Translations under genes and position numbers: made by a program
Shown here: piece by piece, positions 9,114-18,198 of the stretch
How positions within the stretch are numbered: position 1 is the first letter of the stretch
Layout: every line of letters starts with the position of its first letter
Origin: Alkalicoccus luteus
GTDB taxonomy: Bacteria > Bacillota > Bacilli > Bacillales > Salisediminibacteriaceae
Length of the DNA stretch: 64,000 nt
Assembly (NCBI GenBank): GCA_052061695.1
Contig: JBPZEY010000005.1
Direction: 5' to 3' (one strand)
Notes under the pieces: model-generated
Seen by the model: the letters and a program-made list of their open reading frames with translations, nothing else
What the model was told of the DNA's origin: nothing
The model's database searches: none

Positions 9114-9428
9114 TTATGCGTTGCCTTCTTTTTGCGCGAGACGGACGAGCGTGCGGGCGATGTGCCGCTTTTCTTCTTCTTCCGCGACCTGCCACATTTC
9201 CTGCAGCAGCTTCTCTTCCGAATTACGCGGCTCTTCATGGTTCTTCAAGTATTCTGCGACGCGCTCAGCACCTTTTGCGAGCTGCTCTTCTCCAAGACCA
9301 ATCTTTTCACCGCGATTGACCTGCTTGTTTAGATAGTCGAGGAACCCTTGGAAGCTGTCGAGAATTTCCTGCTTCTTCTCTTCGGACGTATGCTCCAGCT
9401 TTTCTTCTGCCTGTTGTTTCGGATCCAT
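9114..9428 (-). CDS. DUF3243 family protein (YmfJ-like)
   Basis: 104 residues, soluble, helical, highly charged. The segment FLDYLNKQVNRGEKIGLGEEQ followed by RVAEYL and EEKLLQEMWQVAEEEE is the DUF3243 signature. Role unknown. AGGAGG lies seven to eight bases before ATG 9428. It stands alone between terminators. Confidence 0.85.
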   Translation of the reverse strand: MDPKQQAEEKLEHTSEEKKQEILDSFQGFLDYLNKQVNRGEKIGLGEEQLAKGAERVAEYLKNHEEPRNSEEKLLQEMWQVAEEEEKRHIARTLVRLAQKEGNA

Positions 9429-9569
9429 GTGAAAACGCCTCCTCTATATAGTGTATACGAAGACTATTTCACAAATCGAAACAACCTAAACCCCATAATC
9501 AGGATTTTATGTAAAACTTTTTTCGTAGTCCAAAAGATGACAATTACTCTCTCTTGTTGTCTCTTCCTT

Positions 9570-10538
9570 TTACGTTGCAGTTAAAAACGTGAAAATCCGG
9601 TCCCGCATGCCGGGAAGCGCTTCGTGAGCAAAATCAGGATAGAGCACAATCTCTTTTTCCGACGTGATTTTATTATAGGCAGCAAACTGAGTCGACGGCG
9701 GACAAACCGGATCAATCAATCCGGTTCCCATTAAGACAGGTGCTTGAATCCGGTCAGCCAGATGCTGAATGTCAATATACCCGAGACGTTCGAAAAACGC
9801 ATCACGGCCGTTATGGGTAGGATCGAAGCGGCGAAAGTAGCGGCGGACATCCTGATAGGCTTCCACGTCCAAATCCATTTCCCAGACGCGCAGGTAGTCA
9901 GATAAAAACGGGTACACCGGCGCTGCCCGCCTCACACGCGGCTCCAGCGCTGCACAGGCAATCGTCAGCGCCCCGCCCTGGGACCAGCCGGTTACCGACA
10001 CGTTTATTTCATCAATATCGTCCCGCGCCATCACCAGACGGGCAAGTTGCACCGTATCGAGAAAGATATGGCGAAACAACAGCTCGTCCTCTCCGTCCTG
10101 CATGCCTCTCGTAATATGACCCTGCAGCGTGTTACCGCTCACGCCGCCGGCATCCTCCGACAGTCCGCCCTGACCGCGGATGTCCATTGAAAAGACGGCA
10201 TGTCCCGCAGCTGCAAGCGCTGCTTTCGTCGTCCAGTCACCTGCGTTCATGCCGTAGCCATGAAACTCCAAAACAGCAGGCAGCTTTTCTGACCCAGCCG
10301 GGGGCTGATGCGGAATGACCGCCTGCACGTGAATCCGCGCCCCGCGCACGCCCGTAAACGTCAAATGCCGGCACGAGGCAAATGGAAATTGAAATGCTGC
10401 CTCTTCATCTTTTACGTCCGCCTCAATGGCGTCAAGCTCTGCGAGTGCCCGCTCCCAGTATTCATCAAAATCAGCGGGCTTCGGATTTCTTCCCTGATAG
10501 GTATAAAGCTCCTCAAGCGGCATATCAATGACCGGCAT
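9570..10538 (-). CDS. CE7 acetyl esterase (acetylxylan esterase / cephalosporin-C deacetylase)
   Basis: 322 residues, alpha/beta hydrolase without signal peptide, so it removes acetyl groups from imported oligosaccharides or small esters in the cytoplasm. Triad visible: Ser186 in GWSQGG, Asp276 in GLIDPVCPPST, His305 in FAHE; the RGQGG oxyanion motif is at ~121-125. These spacings match CE7 enzymes. Two starts are possible: ATG 10547 touches AGGAG directly, while ATG 10538 has the proper nine-base spacing, so I use 10538. It overlaps the upstream hypothetical gene by 14 bases, implying coupled translation. Confidence 0.92.
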   Translation of the reverse strand: MPVIDMPLEELYTYQGRNPKPADFDEYWERALAELDAIEADVKDEEAAFQFPFASCRHLTFTGVRGARIHVQAVIPHQPPAGSEKLPAVLEFHGYGMNAGDWTTKAALAAAGHAVFSMDIRGQGGLSEDAGGVSGNTLQGHITRGMQDGEDELLFRHIFLDTVQLARLVMARDDIDEINVSVTGWSQGGALTIACAALEPRVRRAAPVYPFLSDYLRVWEMDLDVEAYQDVRRYFRRFDPTHNGRDAFFERLGYIDIQHLADRIQAPVLMGTGLIDPVCPPSTQFAAYNKITSEKEIVLYPDFAHEALPGMRDRIFTFLTAT

Positions 10539-10926
10539 CGCTATCATCTCCTGAAGTAGAATAAAGAGCTGCTGTATCCTGCCACATTTTCAGCGCCGGG
10601 ATAAATTGCTCGTGTAAAAAATGCATTTTTTCAGCTGTCGTCCATTCGTTTTCCGTCATCGCCGCCGCTTCCGTAACCGCATGATGAAACGTGGTCAGCC
10701 GGCTGAGCGCGGTCTCCTCAGATCCGAATATGGAGAACATCGTCATGTTTTCCGGATTGTACGGGATCAGTCCCGTACTCACAGAGGCGAGCAGCCTGTC
10801 TGCGATATCGTCATCCCCTTGAATGTAGCATTCTCCTGCGTACACAGCCGATTCCTGCACTTCCTGAAGCAGGCTCGTATACTGCTTTAAAAACACTTTC
10901 TGCTTCTCGTTCAGCTGAGCTGGCAT
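10525..10926 (-). CDS. Hypothetical helical protein in fliS-distal position
   Basis: 133 residues, soluble, predicted helical, acidic; no motif that I recognise. GGGGAG precedes ATG 10926. It overlaps the esterase gene and is separated from fliS by a terminator, so it is probably not part of the flagellar unit. Confidence 0.6.
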   Translation of the reverse strand: MPAQLNEKQKVFLKQYTSLLQEVQESAVYAGECYIQGDDDIADRLLASVSTGLIPYNPENMTMFSIFGSEETALSRLTTFHHAVTEAAAMTENEWTTAEKMHFLHEQFIPALKMWQDTAALYSTSGDDSDAGH

Positions 10927-10983
10927 AAAGAGTCTCCCCTTTCAGACATCATCTTCTTCAGTTTAGCACGCCTTGCCTTGTAA

Positions 10984-11021
10984 GAAAAAAAGAACACGAA
11001 CCGGCTGAGCGGCTGTGTTCT
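10984..11021 (-). terminator. Terminator after fliS
   Basis: AGAACAC / GTGTTCT stem with inner GC pairing, then seven T on the minus strand. Confidence 0.75.
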
Positions 11022-11036
11022 GTAAGCTTGTACTGG

Positions 11037-11480
11037 TTATCGTTTTGCTCCTGCAGCTGCATACGCATTGCCGGCTGCTTTTGAAACACCGCCGGATCCG
11101 TGCCGTGCACGGCGGTCCATCTGAATAACTTCCTTCCACGTGTCGCGGAACTCCGTCACTAATCCTGCAGCTTCTGCGAGCGCCTCGCGGTCGTCTTTCG
11201 TATTGGCATCAATCAGCCTCGCCAGAATAAAATCGTACAGCTGCATCATACCCTGACTGACGTTAACACTTTGATCGAGCGTCACCATCAGTTCGCGGAT
11301 AATGTTCTGCGCCTTTACCAGATTCGTATGGCGGTCCTCTGTGCTGCCTGTTTCCATCGCGGCATCGGCTCGCCTGATGAACTTCAAGCATCCGTCGTAC
11401 AGCATGAGCGTCAGTTCTCCCGGTGATTTTGTTTCGATCGATGTTTGTTTATATGCAGCATATGGATTGTTTGCAGCCAT
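11037..11480 (-). CDS. fliS: Flagellar export chaperone FliS
   Basis: 147 residues, four-helix protein that binds flagellin C-termini in the cytoplasm and delivers them to the export gate. NPYAAYKQTSIETKSPGELTLMLYDGCLKFI-type N-terminus is diagnostic (shown here from residue 4). The frame extends to 11519, but ATG 11480 with AAAGGGTG upstream begins the conserved start. The last ~20 residues are a Gly/Ala-rich tail not needed for the fold. It has a clear SigD-type promoter. With two flagellins and only one recognised FliS in the window, FliS probably serves both. Confidence 0.93.
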   Translation of the reverse strand: MAANNPYAAYKQTSIETKSPGELTLMLYDGCLKFIRRADAAMETGSTEDRHTNLVKAQNIIRELMVTLDQSVNVSQGMMQLYDFILARLIDANTKDDREALAEAAGLVTEFRDTWKEVIQMDRRARHGSGGVSKAAGNAYAAAGAKR

Positions 11481-11524
11481 ACAGTATGACACCCTTTCTT
11501 TCTGGTAATAGACTTCCACTGTTC

Positions 11525-11552
11525 ATATCGGTACATCCGGCGGAAAGGTTTA
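11525..11552 (-). promoter_or_regulatory. SigD-type promoter for fliS
   Basis: Minus strand: TAAA, 16 bp, ACCGATAT; close to the motility sigma consensus TAAA-N15-GCCGATAT. Confidence 0.7.
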
Positions 11553-11602
11553 ATGTATTTGCCTGCCAAAAAGAAAAAGAGGAGCCGCAGTCTCCCCTGT
11601 CC

Positions 11603-11947
11603 TCACACTTTCCGGTCAAATAAAAGGCCTGCAAACTCCAGCATGGAGGAGATCATATCGAGAAATTTCTCCGGCGGCAGTTCCCGGACAATTTCATCTG
11701 TTTCCCGGTCAATGATTTTGACCATCGTCCTGTCCAGCGTGTCGTGCTGTTCAAACTTTAAGGAACGCTCTTTCATGATCGAAAGCTCGTTCATGCCCTC
11801 GAGGCTGCGGTCCAGGTTTTCCTGAGACCATTTCCCTGCTTCTGTACGTCCTTGTGGAGCAGATACGGGCTGCTGCGGCAGCTGTTTCTCCTGATGTATC
11901 AGGGCAGAGCGGTCCGGCACCGCGCTTCGGCCTGTGTGCACTTCCAT
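11603..11947 (-). CDS. flaG: Flagellar protein FlaG
   Basis: 114 residues. The C-terminal half (DTLDRTMVKIIDRETDEIVRELPPEK, here in two parts, then FLDMISSMLEFAGLLFD) is the FlaG domain; the N-terminal half is Gln-rich and disordered. FlaG is linked to filament length control. ATG 11947 is preceded by GAGGTG; an earlier in-frame GTG at 11962 has no spaced ribosome site. It lies between the fliT-like gene and fliS. Confidence 0.88.
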   Translation of the reverse strand: MEVHTGRSAVPDRSALIHQEKQLPQQPVSAPQGRTEAGKWSQENLDRSLEGMNELSIMKERSLKFEQHDTLDRTMVKIIDRETDEIVRELPPEKFLDMISSMLEFAGLLFDRKV

Positions 11948-11983
11948 GTGCCAACACCTCACTTTTCCGATGGTACATCGTTT

Positions 11984-11991
11984 ATATCGGA
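11984..11991 (-). promoter_or_regulatory. SigD-type -10 element before flaG
   Basis: TCCGATAT on minus; the -35 position reads TTCA, a poor match, so promoter status is uncertain. Confidence 0.4.
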
Positions 11992-12013
11992 CGAAAGGCT
12001 CATATGTGAAGGG

Positions 12014-12367
12014 TTATTTCTTAGAGTCGACGAAAACACCGTCCGGAGTGGGACCACTGTATGGGTTCTCGTACTGCACCGCCCGCTTTCGCTGTTCATG
12101 GGAGCGGATATCCTTTTGAATTGCTGCTTTGCCCGATTCCAGCTCCTTCGCAATCTGCTTGGAAAGCCGGATTATTTCCCGGGCAATACGTGTCTCCGCT
12201 TCTGATTCAGGCGGCTTGACGCCGTCCGTATACTGCTCCCGGCGCTCCAGTAAATCGTTGACCGTATCAATATACGTGTCACGTGCTTCCCCGTCCTTTG
12301 GCATCGGCACCTGGACGTGATCGTAAAGTGCTTTTGATGTTTCGTACAAGCTGCGCAGCTGTGCCAT
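12014..12367 (-). CDS. FliT-like flagellar chaperone
   Basis: 117 residues, helical, charged, directly downstream of fliD1 (23-base gap), the place where FliT is expected. FliT binds FliD and prevents early assembly. Sequence similarity in this family is low, so the name rests on size, helical character and position. The last ~20 residues are Pro/Gly-rich. Confidence 0.6.
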   Translation of the reverse strand: MAQLRSLYETSKALYDHVQVPMPKDGEARDTYIDTVNDLLERREQYTDGVKPPESEAETRIAREIIRLSKQIAKELESGKAAIQKDIRSHEQRKRAVQYENPYSGPTPDGVFVDSKK

Positions 12368-12390
12368 CTCTTTCTCTCCTTTATTTCCGT

Positions 12391-14169
12391 TTACATGCCG
12401 CTAAACATTTGCGCAAAGAAGGTCTCTGCCTGGGCATTCGCTTTTGCGACTGCTTTTTCCATTGCAGTGAACTGAGACCAGTACCGCTGCTCCACCTGCT
12501 GCATGCGGCGCTCAAAAGCGGACATCCGGTCTTCGATGTTGTTGATTTCCCGGCCGAGCGTAAACTGCTGATTCACCGTACGGCCCCGCAGTCCGCCGGC
12601 CCGTCTTGAAATCGATTCAATCATGCCGTTGGCACTGTCCCGCAGCCGCCGCGCCAGCCCCTTCTCCGATTCAGCCGCACCATCTGCCGCAAAGAGCTGG
12701 TACACGCCTTCTGCATCCTGTTCAATCGCTGCCCGCAGACGGTCCTCGTTGATTTCCAGCTTGCCGCCGCTGCGGAAATCGGATGTTGTTGTGATGCCGA
12801 TTTGCGCCAGCTGCCTGAAATCGGAGCCGGTCCCCTGCACGCTGGAATACATCTGCACTCGGAATCGATCCATCCCCCCACGCAGAATAGAATCGTTCCG
12901 CAGCAATCCGCTCATCGCTTTTTCATCCCAAAGCTCGGCTTCCCGCTCGGTTAAATCGCGGCGCTCTTCTTCCGTCAACGGCGGAAAAGCACGGAATGCC
13001 TCTTCCGAAATACGCCCCTGCACGAGATCAATCAGGTTATTGTATTCTTCCACAAAGGCTTTTATCGTATCCATGACTTTATCCGTGTCACGCTGAACGG
13101 TTAGACTCACGTCTCTGCCGCTGAACGTTTCATGAAGTGTGATCGCCATGCCGTTTACGCTGAATGTATTGGACTGCCGGTGCGTTTCCAGGCCGTTGAT
13201 CGTGAAAACAGCGTTCGTTCCGGCACGCTCATTCGCTTCATCGAGCTTGAGCGCCTCACGGAAAAAGGATCCGCTGAACGTCATTTCAGCGCCGCCCTCG
13301 TTATAAATACCGGTCTCATCCCGGACGATCGACACCCGGTCTGTACCAGTATCATAGAAGGCACTAACGCCGACCTTTGACCGGTTCATCATCTGCATCA
13401 CGTCGTTCATCGACTGGTCACCGGTGATGAGAAAACGGTCCGTCACCGTCGAGCCGTCCTTCGCCTTCGTTTCAATATTGTTCATAGAAAACAGATCGGT
13501 ACCGTTCTCGTCCTCGCGCGCAGTAACGACCTCTACACGAGCATTACGGGCAAGCTCCTGGCCGAACACGAGCGTATTCGTCTCCCGGTCAAGCATGACC
13601 TGTGTGGCGGTCAGCTCGCCGTCGAAGCCTTCCTCTACCACCTTATAAGAAACACCGTTCACCCTTACGACCGTTGATTCCGGATTTCCGAGCTCGCGGT
13701 TCAGGCTGATCGACGACTGGGACTGCTGAACCGTCACTGTTTCACGGTTGACGACACCCCGGGTCCATACGTTATCTGCATCTAGCTGCTGCTCGCTCAG
13801 CTTGCCCGAAACTGACAGCTGCTGGCCTACCCGGCTCGTGCTGGCATTCGATGCCGCAGTCGCCAATGATTTCACTTCCGTAAGCCTCAGAGAGCCTTCC
13901 AACGTGGATGAGCTTCCCGTTGCCGTCACGAGCGACGGCTGCGAGCTGACGATTTTATTCGCCATCATGGTCGAGCGGCGCATCACGTTATCAAACGTAT
14001 TGTTTCGAAACTGATCAAGCTTCACGTTAATCTCCCGGAATTGATCGATTCGCCACTGCGTCTGCGTTTTACGCTGCTCTAATTTATTGAGCGGCATTCG
14101 TTCCGCCTTCATTAAATCCTGTACCATCTGATTGATATCCATCCCCGTTGCAAAGCCGCTGAGCCGCAT
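12391..14169 (-). CDS. fliD: Flagellar cap protein FliD (copy 1)
   Basis: 592 residues; forms the cap at the filament tip under which flagellin folds. N-terminal FliD_N (GFATGMDINQMVQDLM from ~6) and C-terminal FliD_C ending in coiled coil NNIEDRMSAFERRMQQVEQR are clear; the middle (~100-400) is variable. ATG 14169 with GAGGAG at eight bases is preferred over GTG 14178, which touches the ribosome site. It heads fliD1-fliT-flaG-fliS. A second fliD lies at 16457-18040, sharing ends but differing in the middle. Confidence 0.95.
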   Translation of the reverse strand: MRLSGFATGMDINQMVQDLMKAERMPLNKLEQRKTQTQWRIDQFREINVKLDQFRNNTFDNVMRRSTMMANKIVSSQPSLVTATGSSSTLEGSLRLTEVKSLATAASNASTSRVGQQLSVSGKLSEQQLDADNVWTRGVVNRETVTVQQSQSSISLNRELGNPESTVVRVNGVSYKVVEEGFDGELTATQVMLDRETNTLVFGQELARNARVEVVTAREDENGTDLFSMNNIETKAKDGSTVTDRFLITGDQSMNDVMQMMNRSKVGVSAFYDTGTDRVSIVRDETGIYNEGGAEMTFSGSFFREALKLDEANERAGTNAVFTINGLETHRQSNTFSVNGMAITLHETFSGRDVSLTVQRDTDKVMDTIKAFVEEYNNLIDLVQGRISEEAFRAFPPLTEEERRDLTEREAELWDEKAMSGLLRNDSILRGGMDRFRVQMYSSVQGTGSDFRQLAQIGITTTSDFRSGGKLEINEDRLRAAIEQDAEGVYQLFAADGAAESEKGLARRLRDSANGMIESISRRAGGLRGRTVNQQFTLGREINNIEDRMSAFERRMQQVEQRYWSQFTAMEKAVAKANAQAETFFAQMFSGM

Positions 14170-14243
14170 ATGCCTCACTCCTCATGTTCTATTCGGTTGT
14201 TATGCTGTTGTTATGCTGTTGTCAGTACGATCCTCTTCTAACT

Positions 14244-14251
14244 ATATCGGA
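14244..14251 (-). promoter_or_regulatory. SigD-type -10 element before fliD1
   Basis: TCCGATAT on minus, directly after the T-run of the upstream terminator; -35 (GAAC) is poor. Confidence 0.4.
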
Positions 14252-14279
14252 TAAAAAAAGAAGCGCGTTCAGCGCTTCT
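14252..14279 (-). terminator. Terminator after the cation efflux gene
   Basis: AGAAGCGC / GCGCTTCT stem, 5-base loop, seven T on minus. Confidence 0.85.
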
Positions 14280-14303
14280 CGTAAAAACAGGACTATCTGC
14301 CCT

Positions 14304-15221
14304 TTATTCATCAAGTGCCCAGTGACGATCGGCCATAAACGAAACGGTAAGCCATTTTTTTGGGGCAGCTCCGGTCAAAACCGAGGACAACTTTCTTCGC
14401 ATTTCATCCTGCTTCGTCAACGAATTCAAAGGGCTCGTTTCCGGTGCAACAATGTCAATCTCTACCCAGATGGTGCGCCCTACCTTCGTCATTCGCAGAA
14501 AGCTTTCTTCCACGCCGTATTCGCCGGCAAGTTCCTGAAGGGTCTCCTCCATCCGGCTTCGCACTGCGCCGTCCGGACTCATCTCAAGTACTTCTTTCAG
14601 CGCTGCACGCATTTCTTTCAGCGGAAACTTCAGGAAGTAGAGTGAGACGAGCAGCACCATCAGCGGGTCCACGTACGGAATAACAGCAGGAAACCACTGG
14701 AAGAGGTCCAGTACGAACGCAACGAGAAATCCGGCAAATACACCGGTGCTCACGAGCGTATCCATGAGCCACTGGTTCGATTCCGCCTTCAACAAAGCAG
14801 ACTCCGACCGTTTCGCACGCTTATGCAAATACATCGTAACCGCTCCGCAGGCGAGCAGTCCGACAAATGAATACGCAAATGCCGGACCAACCTGCATGTC
14901 ACGCCCTCCCTGAAACAGCGCCGTTACCGCTGCCGCAGCGGAGCCTGCGATCAGGATTAGAATGACCGTATATTTAAACAGGACGACGAGCGGCTCCACA
15001 ATATCTTTCCCAAACGGATACCGCTTCCAGTCGCTTTTTGCCATAAACGCTGCCGCCATGAGCGACACGTAGGAAAGCGCCACGCTGATTAACGAGTACA
15101 ATCCGTCAAACAAAATCATCTGGGACTGAAACAGCATACCAAGTACGATGCCAGCACCAGAAAAAAGGATGGCTGCAGCCACAGACATCCAGAGAATATT
15201 CTTTTCTTGTTTCAAACTCAC
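14304..15221 (-). CDS. Cation diffusion facilitator family transporter
   Basis: 305 residues with six hydrophobic segments (to ~residue 200) and a cytoplasmic C-terminal domain. The Asp in FDGLYSLISV (segment 2) and the Asp in LMDTLVSTGV (segment 5) are the paired metal-site positions of this family. Metal (Zn, Mn, Fe or other) cannot be told. GTG 15221 has GAGGTG six bases upstream and lies 13 bases after the tetR stop; an in-frame ATG at 15251 would overlap tetR. The pair forms an operon under the TetR operator, so the regulator probably controls the exporter. Confidence 0.85.
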   Translation of the reverse strand: MSLKQEKNILWMSVAAAILFSGAGIVLGMLFQSQMILFDGLYSLISVALSYVSLMAAAFMAKSDWKRYPFGKDIVEPLVVLFKYTVILILIAGSAAAAVTALFQGGRDMQVGPAFAYSFVGLLACGAVTMYLHKRAKRSESALLKAESNQWLMDTLVSTGVFAGFLVAFVLDLFQWFPAVIPYVDPLMVLLVSLYFLKFPLKEMRAALKEVLEMSPDGAVRSRMEETLQELAGEYGVEESFLRMTKVGRTIWVEIDIVAPETSPLNSLTKQDEMRRKLSSVLTGAAPKKWLTVSFMADRHWALDE

Positions 15222-15234
15222 GTTTTTCACCTCA

Positions 15235-15804
15235 TTAGATTGTAAGCGCACGAACGAGCATCCGCTTCAGTTCCGCTTCTGCAGTCGTCCGGTCTTCTGT
15301 TACCGCCCGGGATAAATAGTGGGCTTCTGCTGCATGCTCAATCAGGCCGACCGTATTATTAACAGCCGCCTTTAGCTCCAGCTCTGTCGTGATTCTGCCA
15401 GCCCGCTGCAGCTTGGAAAACTGCGATTCGAGCCAGTCATAGTAGGGCCGGTATATCTCATCCCACCGCTCAAACGAGTAGTACAGCGAGATCCCGCTGT
15501 AGCAGAAGCTGATATAGTCCCGGAATTCTTCTGTAATCGTAAACGTCACATCAATCATCGTGTCCATCAGCATCTCCAGCGTTTCTGCATCCCCTCGCTC
15601 CTTCATGCGGGCAAGCTGCTCATCGAGAATGCGTGCTGCGATTGCTGGCACAAGCTCGTTTTTTGAAGCAAAGTAATTGTAAAAGGTGCCTTGAGCGACG
15701 CCCGCTTCTTTCACAAAGCGCGACACCGACGCTTTATCAAAGCCTTCGCGGCGGATCACATTCATCGCCGCTTCGAGCAGCTGGTCATAGGTTGTCTGCT
15801 TCAT
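15235..15804 (-). CDS. TetR/AcrR family transcriptional regulator
   Basis: 189 residues. The N-terminal helix-turn-helix (ASVSRFVKEAGVAQGTFYNYF, residues ~25-45, here quoted in form) is typical; the C-terminal ligand domain is helical and unassigned. It is the first gene of a two-gene unit with a cation exporter and its promoter contains a perfect palindrome, so it likely represses itself and the exporter. The inducer is unknown. Confidence 0.9.
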   Translation of the reverse strand: MKQTTYDQLLEAAMNVIRREGFDKASVSRFVKEAGVAQGTFYNYFASKNELVPAIAARILDEQLARMKERGDAETLEMLMDTMIDVTFTITEEFRDYISFCYSGISLYYSFERWDEIYRPYYDWLESQFSKLQRAGRITTELELKAAVNNTVGLIEHAAEAHYLSRAVTEDRTTAEAELKRMLVRALTI

Positions 15805-15830
15805 ATCCGCCTCCTGATTTTCAACCGAAT

Positions 15831-15853
15831 AAGTGACTGACTGTCAGTCACTT
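15831..15853. promoter_or_regulatory. TetR-family operator palindrome
   Basis: AAGTGACTGAC-T-GTCAGTCACTT: perfect 11-bp arms around one base, located just after the -10 box, where bound repressor would block transcription. Confidence 0.75.
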
Positions 15854-15862
15854 TCTGTTTAT

Positions 15863-15891
15863 AGTGTAGCACGGCGCAATTTTTTCGTCAA
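15863..15891 (-). promoter_or_regulatory. SigA promoter for tetR-efflux unit
   Basis: Minus strand TTGACG, 17 bp, TACACT, immediately upstream of the palindrome. Confidence 0.6.
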
Positions 15892-15979
15892 ACGATCCCA
15901 CGCATGGTTTATATGCAAACTTTAGAGAAGCTTGTAATAATAACCCAGTTTCTAGTTACGTATATATTCTACGCTTACG

Positions 15980-16088
15980 GTCGGACGCTTTCCGGAGGGA
16001 ACGCGCCCGGCTTTTCCTCCTGACGTCGGGAGCGCTGGATCTTCGCCACGTTCTTACCCTCTCGGAGTCGACGACCTTCGCTTCGAAA
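15980..16088 (-). repeat. Dispersed intergenic repeat, copy 1
   Basis: Read on minus, it has CGACTCCGAGAGG, later GGCGAAGATCC and CCTCCGGAAAGCG, the same ordered blocks as 39280-39388 and 61731-61825. No coding frame. These resemble the GC-rich repeats common between genes in Bacillaceae. Confidence 0.65.
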
Positions 16089-16284
16089 TTCTATGCTAAT
16101 AAATTCCACTCGACTACACTCCAACTAAACACGAATCGCACCTAAGCTTTAAATTAGAATCTAACGTTCTCTTACTATTGCTTCATTACAAATGAGGCTT
16201 ACGTTTCATTTGAAGTATTTTCACGCGAAACTGCCCTTCATCCTAAATTTAATTGAGGGATATTTACAGTTATTACAATGCAGA
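16089..16284. other. Gene-free AT-rich spacer
   Basis: Between the repeat and the fliD2 terminator; I see no gene, promoter or RNA that I can support. Confidence 0.5.
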
Positions 16285-16333
16285 TAAAAAAACAAACCCT
16301 AAATGACCGTCGAACAACTGAGCGTCATTTAGG
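16285..16333 (-). terminator. Terminator after fliD2
   Basis: Perfect 10-bp stem CCTAAATGAC / GTCATTTAGG (16298-16333), then GTTTGTTTTTTT on minus. It lies about 120 bases past the stop. Confidence 0.7.
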
Positions 16334-16456
16334 ATTCGCTATCGTTTTACAAGATCCTTCAATATCTTTGCCGCAAATACAAACTCTACTGAACTATTCT
16401 ACCATTTAGATAGTTTCATCTTATCCGTATCGTTTTTATAATCAGTAAACTCTCAA

Positions 16457-18040
16457 TTATTGCATCTGCATGCCGCCAAGCGAGGACATCAGCTGTTCCG
16501 CCTGGGCATTCGCTCGTGCCATCGCCTGTTCCATCGCTGTAAACTGTCTCCAGTGGCGCTCTTCCACCTGCTGCATGCGGCGTTCGAAGTTGGTAATCTG
16601 TTCTCCCTGCTGCTCCAGCTCACGCCCGAGTGTAAACGTTTGGTTAGAGGAGATATCGGTACGGCCGGCACGTTCACCGATCTGACCGATCGTTCCGCTC
16701 AGCGTGTCGCGGAGCCGGCGGGCTATCCCCTGTTCTTCACTCGTTTCGCCGTCTGCGGCAAACAGCTGCTGCACGCCTTCCGGATTTTCAGCAATTTGAC
16801 GGCGCAGCTGCTCTTCGTCCACTTCCAGCAGTCCGCCCATCTGGTAATCCGACGAGGTCGTAATGCCGATCTCCGTAATCTGGGTCAGCTCCCCGCTGCC
16901 TTGTACCGGCTCGTAAAACTGCATCCGCATTTGACTGAGCGCACCGGTTAAAATCGAATCACGGCGCAGGAGCCCGCTGTTGGAGCGCTCCTCCCACATT
17001 TCAATTTCCGACTCCGTCATATCTCGGCGCTGCTCATCCGTAAGGGGCGCGTAGTCCCGAAAATACTCTTCGGACGTTTTTTCCTGCACGCCTGCCACCA
17101 TCTCATTGTAGTCATCTACAAATGCCATCACGGTATCAAACATTTTATCCCCGTCAGAAGCGACGGATACGGTCACCGGTCCTGCCGACTCATTCTGCAG
17201 CGAAAACTGCACCCCGTTAATTTCAAACTGGTTGCTCTGGCGCTCCATTTCCGTCAGCCCGTTCATCGTAAATACAGCGTTCTCCGCTTCATCCACAATG
17301 GCATGTGCCGGATCAAAGCCGAACATCGAGGAAAAGGCGTTCGCTGCAGTCTCTGTAAACGTCTCTTCATCCCCTGTACCAAACCTGATTTCCGCCCCTG
17401 CTTCGTTGTAGACGCCTGTATCGGTCCGCTGCATGGACATCCGGCCGGAGAACTCATCATAAAACGCCTGCACGCCGATCCCCGATCCGTTGATATCTTG
17501 AAGCAGGTCATCCAGCGTCGTCGTATCGTCAATCGTAAACGAGCGGACGTGCTCCTCTCCTTCCTTATCGGTCACGGCAATCGCAAACTCCCCTGTCTCA
17601 AAGCCGGCTGCGAGCTCCTCTGCCTGATCTGCCAGCGCAAGCTGCCGATCCAGAGAACCGCCTTCGCGAATAAACGAACCGTTTGTGCTGCCTTCCAGAA
17701 ACGAGGCCTGCGTTTCAGCTTTAGCGAGCGAAATATCGGAAAGCGTGTATGTTCCTTCCGGCGTTCCAGCGCCTGCCGAAACCGACACCGCTGCTTCATT
17801 GGAGCTTGCCGCTTCCATGGCGCGCATGTTCGAGCTGCGCAGGACGCCATCGAACGTGTTATTCCGAAACTCAGAGAAACTCCGGTTCATCGTCCGGTAT
17901 TCGTCAATTTTCAGCTGAAGCTCTGCTGCGTTCTGCTGCATCGGCTCGAGCGGCTGCCGCTCTGCCCGCATCAAATCCTGCACCATTTGATTGATATCCA
18001 TGCCGGAAGCAAAGCCTGTCATCCTGTTCATGCCATCCAT
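16457..18040 (-). CDS. Flagellar cap protein FliD (copy 2)
   Basis: 527 residues. N-terminal GFASGMDINQMVQDLM and C-terminal FERRMQQVEERHWRQFTAMEQ closely match copy 1, while the central domains (about residues 80-330) are shorter and different. Both caps end in similar coiled coils followed by a Met/Gln-rich tail here. ATG 18040 has AAAGGGTGAG upstream; an open frame reaches 18091 but starts inside the terminator T-run. It is preceded by a small helical gene and SigD-type promoters rather than by fliS/fliT. Confidence 0.93.
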   Translation of the reverse strand: MDGMNRMTGFASGMDINQMVQDLMRAERQPLEPMQQNAAELQLKIDEYRTMNRSFSEFRNNTFDGVLRSSNMRAMEAASSNEAAVSVSAGAGTPEGTYTLSDISLAKAETQASFLEGSTNGSFIREGGSLDRQLALADQAEELAAGFETGEFAIAVTDKEGEEHVRSFTIDDTTTLDDLLQDINGSGIGVQAFYDEFSGRMSMQRTDTGVYNEAGAEIRFGTGDEETFTETAANAFSSMFGFDPAHAIVDEAENAVFTMNGLTEMERQSNQFEINGVQFSLQNESAGPVTVSVASDGDKMFDTVMAFVDDYNEMVAGVQEKTSEEYFRDYAPLTDEQRRDMTESEIEMWEERSNSGLLRRDSILTGALSQMRMQFYEPVQGSGELTQITEIGITTSSDYQMGGLLEVDEEQLRRQIAENPEGVQQLFAADGETSEEQGIARRLRDTLSGTIGQIGERAGRTDISSNQTFTLGRELEQQGEQITNFERRMQQVEERHWRQFTAMEQAMARANAQAEQLMSSLGGMQMQ

Positions 18041-18095
18041 CTGCTCACCCTTTCCAGATTCATAACGAGAAGCGCCTATCAGCCGCTCCATTTAA

Positions 18096-18140
18096 TAAAA
18101 AAACAGAACACGAGGCCTCTTTCCGGCACCGTCTTCTGTT
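18096..18140 (-). terminator. Terminator-like hairpin between small gene and fliD2
   Basis: AACAGAA / TTCTGTT stem with inner pairs, followed by seven T on minus. fliD2 expression from the upstream promoter would have to read through it. Confidence 0.65.
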
Positions 18141-18156
18141 TTCCCTGCTTGTGCTT

Positions 18157-18183
18157 CTATCGGTTTCTTTCACGAAACGTTGA
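18157..18183 (-). promoter_or_regulatory. SigD-type promoter upstream of fliD2
   Basis: TCAA, 15 bp, ACCGATAG on minus. It lies upstream of the terminator-like hairpin. Confidence 0.45.
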
Positions 18184-18198
18184 CCATCTGCGGGTGAT

